Of a stretch of 64,000 nucleotides of DNA, positions 58,867-64,000 are shown one piece after another (position 1 is the stretch's first letter; every line of letters begins with the position of its first letter). Location: assembly GCA_902362925.1 (NCBI GenBank), contig CABIYL010000002.1; one strand, given 5' to 3'. Below the pieces are notes generated by a model. That model saw nothing but the letters and a program-made list of their open reading frames with translations, was not told where the DNA came from and did not search any database. The translations under genes were made by a program, and so were the position numbers. This stretch comes from Pseudoflavonifractor sp902362925 (GTDB taxonomy: Bacteria; Bacillota; Clostridia; Oscillospirales; Oscillospiraceae).

Positions 58867-60990
58867 TTGGCCAAGAAAAAGGGAAAACATAACGCGCTGG
58901 AGGCACGGAGGCGCAAGAACCGCCGGCGGCAGAACGCCGAGCGGACTGCCCGGCTGGCGCAGGAGGGAATGCTTCCGGACAGTGGGGAGCAGACGGCAGT
59001 CCTGACCGCTGTGGCGGAGCCGGACAGTCCGGTCACACCGCCGGAAGCGGAGACACCTGAGTCCGCCGGAGCGCCTCAGGAGCGCAGACGGCGTTTTTCG
59101 CTGCGCAGGAAGGAGCCAAAGACCAGGGCGCCCTGGCGGTACCACACCTGGGTGTGGTACCTGATGGTGTTCCTCCTTCCGCTGGCAATTCTGACGGCCA
59201 CCCAGCTCATTACCGTCCAGTCAGTGGAGGAGGTGATGGCCTGGGCGTCGGAGAATATGGCGGCTTTGGGCCTGGGCTATCTGCTGCTGCTTGCGTGTGA
59301 AGGCGTTTTGCTTGCCATTACCGGCGGCATCTTTTCTGCCGGTTTGATTCTGGCGGTCCCCATGCTGACCATGGCCATCTCCAGCTATTTTAAGGAAGTG
59401 GTCAACGGTGTGCCCCTGATGGTCAGCGACCTGGCCATGGCCACCCACATGGGCACCATCGCCGGCTTTATGAAACCGGGCATGAGCTTCGGCGCCTGCA
59501 CCATCCCCGCTGTGCTGCTGGTGTTTGTTCTGCTGGCGCTGACGCTGATCTTTGCCCGACGTCCCCGGCGCATCCGGTGGTATGCCTCGCTGATTGTGGG
59601 TCTGTGCGGCGTGCTGGTGCTGGTGGGGTCGGCCAACCTGCCTCTGACCCGGGACTTTCTCAGCGGGCCGGAGGATGAGATTCAAGCCGAGCGCAACGAC
59701 CGCCTGGGCTTCCTGCTGGGCATGTACAGCGGCGTGCTGGACAGCGCGGTCCAGGAGCCGGACGCCTACAACGAGAACAACATGAACGGCATCCTCCTGA
59801 AGGTGAAGCGGAACGCGGCGTCCACCCAGACGCCGGAGGTGCAGCCCAACGTGATTATGCTCATGTCGGAGAGCTTCTGCGACCCGGAGGCGGTGCTGCC
59901 GGGAGTGGAGTTTGAGGACGACCCCATTCCCAACTACCGGGCGCTGGCGGAGGAGTGGCCCTCGGGCAAATTCCTGTCCAATACATACGCCGGCGGCACC
60001 GGAAACGTGGAGATGGAGGTCATGACCGGCATCCCCATCGCCTTTGTAGGGGAGGGGGAGGACCTGACCTCCCTTCAGGACGAGACGGCCTATGACCGGG
60101 CGCCCTCCATCATCAAGGCATTCTCCGCCCAGGGGTATGCCACCGAGTTTGTCCACTCCTATACGGCACGGCTCTACAACCGGGAAGAGAATTTTGAGAA
60201 GATCGGCTTTGATAAGCTGGTGTTTGAGGAGGACTTCCCTGAGGATGCGGAGTGGGAGGGCCCCTATCTCTCCGATATGGCCCTGACCGAGATGCTGATT
60301 TCGGAGTTTGAGAACCGGGATAAGAGTAAACCGCTTCTCCTTTACGGCCTTTCCATGGAGAACCATCAGCCCTACTATGAGGGGAAGTTTGAGGAGAGCT
60401 CCGGACTGGACTTCTCCAGCGACAAGCTGGGGGACCAGGAGCTGGGGTCCATTGACGCGCTGCTCCACGGCATCCACGACGCGGATGCCGCGCTCGGCAA
60501 GCTGCTGGAGTATTTTGAGCAGTGCGAGGAGCCGGTGATCGTGATTTTCTGGGGCGACCACCTGCCGGGCCTGTCCATGGACGAGGAGAACACCATCTAC
60601 TCGGAGCTGGGCTATTCCAGCACGGCGGACACCAAGTCCTGGTCGCCGGAGGAGCTCAAGCGGATGCACACCACCCGCTTCCTGGTGTGGAACAACTACG
60701 GCGCGGAGCTGGAAGTGCCCGAGACTGTGAGCGCCACCAGTCTGGGCGTCCACATTCTGGACTGGGCCGGAGTGCCCCGCCCGCTGTACTTCCAATGGGT
60801 GGACATGGCGCTGGATGATATGCTGCTCTACCGTCAGCGGCTCTATGTGTCTGCGGACGGAACGCCGTACTATGAGCCGCCGGAGGAGGACGCGGACACG
60901 GTGGACACCTACCGCACCATTGTCTACGATATCCTCTACGGCCAGGGCTACATTGCGGACGCCATGACCGAGCCGGTACAGAGGAAATAA
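58867..60990 (+). CDS. LTA synthase/phosphoglycerol transferase-like sulfatase family protein
   Basis: A 707-aa protein. A long Lys/Arg-rich cytoplasmic N-terminus (about residues 1-90) is followed by roughly five membrane helices (about 95-270) and an extracellular sulfatase-fold domain (about 325-640). Motifs are LMSESFCDPEAVLPG (metal-binding Glu), SNTYAGGTGNVEMEVMTG with the presumed Thr nucleophile, and IVIFWGDHLPG. It probably transfers phosphoglycerol or a similar group to an envelope polymer. The start is TTG at 58867, 6 nt after GAGGGTG. An upstream TTG at 58846 has no site. Confidence 0.85.
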   Translation: MAKKKGKHNALEARRRKNRRRQNAERTARLAQEGMLPDSGEQTAVLTAVAEPDSPVTPPEAETPESAGAPQERRRRFSLRRKEPKTRAPWRYHTWVWYLMVFLLPLAILTATQLITVQSVEEVMAWASENMAALGLGYLLLLACEGVLLAITGGIFSAGLILAVPMLTMAISSYFKEVVNGVPLMVSDLAMATHMGTIAGFMKPGMSFGACTIPAVLLVFVLLALTLIFARRPRRIRWYASLIVGLCGVLVLVGSANLPLTRDFLSGPEDEIQAERNDRLGFLLGMYSGVLDSAVQEPDAYNENNMNGILLKVKRNAASTQTPEVQPNVIMLMSESFCDPEAVLPGVEFEDDPIPNYRALAEEWPSGKFLSNTYAGGTGNVEMEVMTGIPIAFVGEGEDLTSLQDETAYDRAPSIIKAFSAQGYATEFVHSYTARLYNREENFEKIGFDKLVFEEDFPEDAEWEGPYLSDMALTEMLISEFENRDKSKPLLLYGLSMENHQPYYEGKFEESSGLDFSSDKLGDQELGSIDALLHGIHDADAALGKLLEYFEQCEEPVIVIFWGDHLPGLSMDEENTIYSELGYSSTADTKSWSPEELKRMHTTRFLVWNNYGAELEVPETVSATSLGVHILDWAGVPRPLYFQWVDMALDDMLLYRQRLYVSADGTPYYEPPEEDADTVDTYRTIVYDILYGQGYIADAMTEPVQRK

Positions 60991-61001
60991 GAGATGCCAT
61001 T

Positions 61002-61030
61002 AGAGCGGCGGCTCCCTGAGCCGCCGCTCT
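61002..61030 (+). terminator. 13-bp hairpin after the LTA-synthase-like gene (no U tract)
   Basis: AGAGCGGCGGCTC (61002-61014) and GAGCCGCCGCTCT (61018-61030) pair perfectly around a 3-nt loop. No T run follows, so it may be a weak terminator or a processing site. Confidence 0.55.
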
Positions 61031-61163
61031 GCTGTCCGTAAAGAAGCTGTTGACATAATTCAAAGAAAAATGATGGAAATGTCAGGCTGCTTGTGGTAAT
61101 ATATTTTATATGCGCCCGCCTGTCCCTGATGAGGCGGGACTACATATGCATGGAGGAAAAATT

Positions 61164-62027
61164 ATGAACTATTTGATGTCCATTCTCATGGGCTTTATTC
61201 AGGGTGTGGCGGAATTTCTGCCCATCTCCAGCTCAGGACACCTGACCCTCTTTCAGGCCTTCTTCGGCATGGAGAACATGGAGGAGACCCACATGTTCTT
61301 CACCGTGCTGCTCCACTTCGGTACCCTCATCTCCGTGTGCATTGTGTACTGGCGGGATATTATCGACATGATCCGGGAATTTTTCCTGGGCATCCGGGCC
61401 CTGGTGGTGCGGGATGAGAGCGTGGGCAAGCCCCCTGCCGCCCGGCGGATGGTAATGCTCATTGTGGTGGGCACTCTGCCGCTGTTTGTAATGGTATTTT
61501 TCAAGGACGCGCTGGAGCAGTTCTTCTCCAATCCCATCCCCGTGTCCTGCATGCTGCTGCTGACCGGCTTTATCCTCTTCTTCTCTGACCGGATGGCCCG
61601 GGGCCATAAGACCGCCAAGAACGCCACTGTGGTGGACGCGCTGGTGGTGGGCTGCGCCCAGGCGGTGGCCATCATCCCCGGTATCTCCCGCTCCGGCGCC
61701 ACCATCTCCACCGGTATGCTCCGGGGCTTTGACCGGAACTTTGCCGTCCGTTTCTCCTTCCTCATGTCCCTGCCCGCCGTTGTGGGCGCCACGCTGCTGG
61801 AGCTGAAGGACGCTGTCACCGCTCCCAACTTTACCGAGCAGGTGGTGCCCCTGCTGCCCGTCTATCTGGTGGGCGTTGTGGTGTCCGCTGTTGTGGGTTA
61901 CTTCGCCATCCGGCTGATCAAGTCCCTGGCGGACAAGGGCAAGTTCGGCAACTTCGCCTACTACTGCTGGGCGGTGGGCGCCGTGTCTCTCATTGCGGGC
62001 ATTCTCAAGTTTGTGATTTTCGCCTGA
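61164..62027 (+). CDS. uppP: Undecaprenyl-diphosphatase
   Basis: A 287-aa UppP/BacA membrane enzyme that recycles the undecaprenyl carrier by removing a phosphate, and confers basal bacitracin resistance. It has eight or so membrane segments and the family motifs GFIQGVAEFLPISSSGHL (catalytic Glu and Ser/His) and IIPGISRSGATISTGM. The ATG at 61164 follows GGAGG (61152-61156). The frame continues upstream to 61110 without a ribosome-binding site. A TTGACA (61050-61055) lies upstream, but I find no matching -10 box at the right distance. Confidence 0.95.
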   Translation: MNYLMSILMGFIQGVAEFLPISSSGHLTLFQAFFGMENMEETHMFFTVLLHFGTLISVCIVYWRDIIDMIREFFLGIRALVVRDESVGKPPAARRMVMLIVVGTLPLFVMVFFKDALEQFFSNPIPVSCMLLLTGFILFFSDRMARGHKTAKNATVVDALVVGCAQAVAIIPGISRSGATISTGMLRGFDRNFAVRFSFLMSLPAVVGATLLELKDAVTAPNFTEQVVPLLPVYLVGVVVSAVVGYFAIRLIKSLADKGKFGNFAYYCWAVGAVSLIAGILKFVIFA

Positions 62028-62085
62028 GCGGAAGAGCCCTCTGTTTAGTACGCAGTACCATACTCTCCTGAAAGGAATGACATCC

Positions 62086-64000
62086 ATGGCCACGGCACAA
62101 AAGAAAAGCACCGGAGGGAAGCGCACCGCATCCTCCTCCGGTAAGCGGACAGGCACTTCCGGGAAGAGTGCCTCAGCCGGCCGAAAAAAGGCGGCCAGCC
62201 AGCCCAAGCCCATCCGCAGGGAGGTGGGGGCGGCGGTCTGTTTCCTTCTGGCCATCTTCGCCGCCTTTGGGTACTTTAATGTCCACGCCATTTTCATCGA
62301 CTTCTTCTGTGGCATTGCCAAGGGCATGATTGGGTACGGTTTCTGGCTGGTGCCCCCCATGCTGCTGGTGTCCAGCGTGGTGCTCATGTTCCACCGGGGG
62401 CGCCCCGTGCGCCTGCGGGTGTGGTGCGCCATGCTCTTCCCGGTGCTGGTGGGCGCTCTGCTCCACCTGATGCTGGCCAAGGGCAGCTACCAGTGGGACG
62501 GCGCTCTCATCAAGACCCTGTGGACCCAGGGCCAGGCCATGTCCAGCGGCGGCCTGCTCAGCGGCATCATCGCCATGGGCTTTACCGCTGTGTTCAGCAA
62601 GATTGGCGCCGGTGTGGTGTTTGTCCTGTGCGGCGCCATGATGGTGATGGTGGTGTGCAACGTGACCATCGTGGACATTGTGGACGCCATCCGCAACCGT
62701 CCCCATCCGGAGTACGAGGAAGAGGATCTGCCCGAGCCCCGTCCCAGAAGCAAGCGGCCCGCTTCCGCCCCTGCGCCTGCTCCTGTTGAGAAGCCCGCCG
62801 CAGGCGGACGCCGGCGTCCCGTGATTGACATCCCGGTGGACGAGGCCCCGGCGGAGGCGGCTGCGCAGGAGACAGCGGAGCAGCCCCAGGAGGAGGTCAA
62901 GCCCAAGAAGGAGCGGCTGTTCAACCGCCGTCCCTCTGTGCCCACCCCCGACCAGGTGCTCACCGCTTCGGTGGCCGAGGCGGCCGAGGCGGCCGAGGAG
63001 GAGCGACCCTTTACGGCTCCCGAGCCGGAGCCTCAGATTGAGGAGCCTGTGGTCACTCCCACGCCTGTGCGCCAGCCCGAGCCCTTCCAGCCCGCTCCTG
63101 TTGCCCCCGTCACCCCGGCACCTGTGCCGCCCATGCCCGAGATTGAGCGGGAGCCCGCTGTGCCCAAGGTGAAGGGCAAGGAGACCGAGCAGGCCGCCGC
63201 GGAGGTGGCCCAGGAGGTGGAGAAGAGCCTGAGCCAGACCGGCGGAGCCTACCAGTATCCGCCCCTCTCTCTGCTGAAGGAGGGGGACAGCATTGTGGGC
63301 GCCGAGGCCATCGGTGAGCTGAAGGCCAACCAGGCCCGGCTGTCCGACACCATCCGCTCCTTCGGTATCGACGCCAACATCGTCAACGTGACCCGTGGCC
63401 CGTCGGTGACCCGGTACGAGCTGGAGCTGGACCAGGGCGTCCGGCTCAACAAGCTGACCAACCTGTCCGACGACATCGCCCTGGCCCTGGGCGCTACCGG
63501 CGTGCGTATCGCCCCCATCCCGGACAAGATCTCCATGGTGGGCATCGAGGTGCCCAACAAGCTGGTGTCCCCGGTGTACATCAACGAGGTCATCGGTTCC
63601 CGGGAGTTCCGGGACAACCCCTCCAAGGTGGCCTTTGCCGTGGGCAAGGACATCGGCGGCAACTGCATTGTGGGCAACATCGCCAAGCTGCCCCACCTGC
63701 TGATTGCCGGTACCACCGGCTCCGGTAAGTCGGTGTGTACCAACTCCCTTATTATCTCTCTGCTCTACAAGGCCACCCCCGACGAGGTACGCCTCATCAT
63801 GGTGGACCCCAAGATGGTGGAGCTGGGCATTTACAACGGCATTCCCCATCTGCTCATCCCCGTGGTCACCGACCCCAAGAAGGCCGCCGGTGCCCTCCAG
63901 TGGGCGGTGGTGGAGATGATGAAGCGGTACCGTGCCTTCTCCGAGGTGGGCGTCCGTGACCTGGCGTCCTACAACGCCCACGCCGCCCGCACTGAGGGCA
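62086..64000 (+). CDS. ftsK: FtsK/SpoIIIE-family DNA translocase, 5' part
   Basis: 638 codons are visible, and the frame runs off the window end. A Lys/Ser/Gly-rich cytoplasmic N-terminus (residues 1-45) is followed by four membrane helices (about 47-205), a long acidic/Pro-Ala-rich linker (about 210-370), the alpha domain (TRGPSVTRYELELDQGVRL) and the beta ATPase domain with Walker A AGTTGSGKSV and Walker B VRLIMVDPKMVEL. It pumps chromosomal DNA through the division or sporulation septum. The ATG at 62086 lies 9 nt after AAAGGA. The ATG at 62077 is too close to that site. Confidence 0.95.
   Translation, partial: MATAQKKSTGGKRTASSSGKRTGTSGKSASAGRKKAASQPKPIRREVGAAVCFLLAIFAAFGYFNVHAIFIDFFCGIAKGMIGYGFWLVPPMLLVSSVVLMFHRGRPVRLRVWCAMLFPVLVGALLHLMLAKGSYQWDGALIKTLWTQGQAMSSGGLLSGIIAMGFTAVFSKIGAGVVFVLCGAMMVMVVCNVTIVDIVDAIRNRPHPEYEEEDLPEPRPRSKRPASAPAPAPVEKPAAGGRRRPVIDIPVDEAPAEAAAQETAEQPQEEVKPKKERLFNRRPSVPTPDQVLTASVAEAAEAAEEERPFTAPEPEPQIEEPVVTPTPVRQPEPFQPAPVAPVTPAPVPPMPEIEREPAVPKVKGKETEQAAAEVAQEVEKSLSQTGGAYQYPPLSLLKEGDSIVGAEAIGELKANQARLSDTIRSFGIDANIVNVTRGPSVTRYELELDQGVRLNKLTNLSDDIALALGATGVRIAPIPDKISMVGIEVPNKLVSPVYINEVIGSREFRDNPSKVAFAVGKDIGGNCIVGNIAKLPHLLIAGTTGSGKSVCTNSLIISLLYKATPDEVRLIMVDPKMVELGIYNGIPHLLIPVVTDPKKAAGALQWAVVEMMKRYRAFSEVGVRDLASYNAHAARTEG

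Noticed and set aside
1..64000. CRISPR arrays, transposase genes, rRNA or tRNA genes
   Set aside because: I looked for regularly spaced direct repeats, transposase motifs and cloverleaf structures and found none. The only insertion-like signal is the small element after upp.

Overview
The window is high-GC DNA with Gram-positive style ribosome-binding sites (AAAGGAG/GGAGG), frequent ATGA gene overlaps and SLH, UppP, RodA and ABC-F genes. Gene content suggests an anaerobic Bacillota of the Oscillospiraceae, of the Flavonifractor/Pseudoflavonifractor/Intestinimonas kind. The species is an inference, not demonstrated. The sequence is a scaffold with two N runs (18952-19301 and 44297-44577) and a single N at 24675 that seems to hide a larger loss.

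Region 1 (1-3290): the 3' end of a secreted-looking protein, then on the minus strand glutamate dehydrogenase and a LysR regulator that diverges from region 2.

Region 2 (3383-25435) is the centrepiece: a 22 kb, all-plus-strand cluster encoding the whole anaerobic nicotinate (vitamin B3) fermentation known from Eubacterium barkeri. The steps in order are nicotinate dehydrogenase (ndhF, ndhS, fused ndhLM), 6-hydroxynicotinate reductase (hnr), enamidase (ena), 2-(hydroxymethyl)glutarate dehydrogenase (hgd), 2-(hydroxymethyl)glutarate dehydratase (hmd), the B12 enzyme 2-methyleneglutarate mutase (mgm), methylitaconate isomerase (mii), dimethylmaleate hydratase (dmdA, dmdB) and dimethylmalate lyase (dml), giving propionate and pyruvate. 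Accessory genes are an orphan PTS-IIC-like membrane protein (possible importer), an ApbE-related UPF0280 protein next to the flavoprotein Hnr, a PF06684-like orphan, a GlmL/MutL-type protein next to the mutase, and an NfnAB-type NADPH/ferredoxin/NADH oxidoreductase. Real terminators and U-less hairpins divide the cluster, and a compact four-way-junction RNA candidate precedes hgd.

Region 3 (25441-46976) is mostly housekeeping: an SLH cell-surface protein; CoA synthesis (coaX, a panT-like ECF S component, coaBC, later coaE); rodA; t6A tRNA modification (tsaE, tsaB, and a Sua5/TsaC gene further on); upp with a structured insertion repeating its 3' end; ddl-murF; mtnA; an ABC-F ATPase; a DUF218 protein; prfA; two small unknown proteins; an M18 aminopeptidase; a diguanylate cyclase; and a ClpP-like protease.

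Region 4 (47034-64000): phosphoketolase, a lipoprotein, a MATE exporter with an attenuator-like leader, a GNAT acetyltransferase coupled to a split 2-hydroxyacyl-CoA-dehydratase/activase pair, a DUF1700-DUF4097 pair, an LTA-synthase-like sulfatase, uppP, and the start of ftsK/spoIIIE running off the end.
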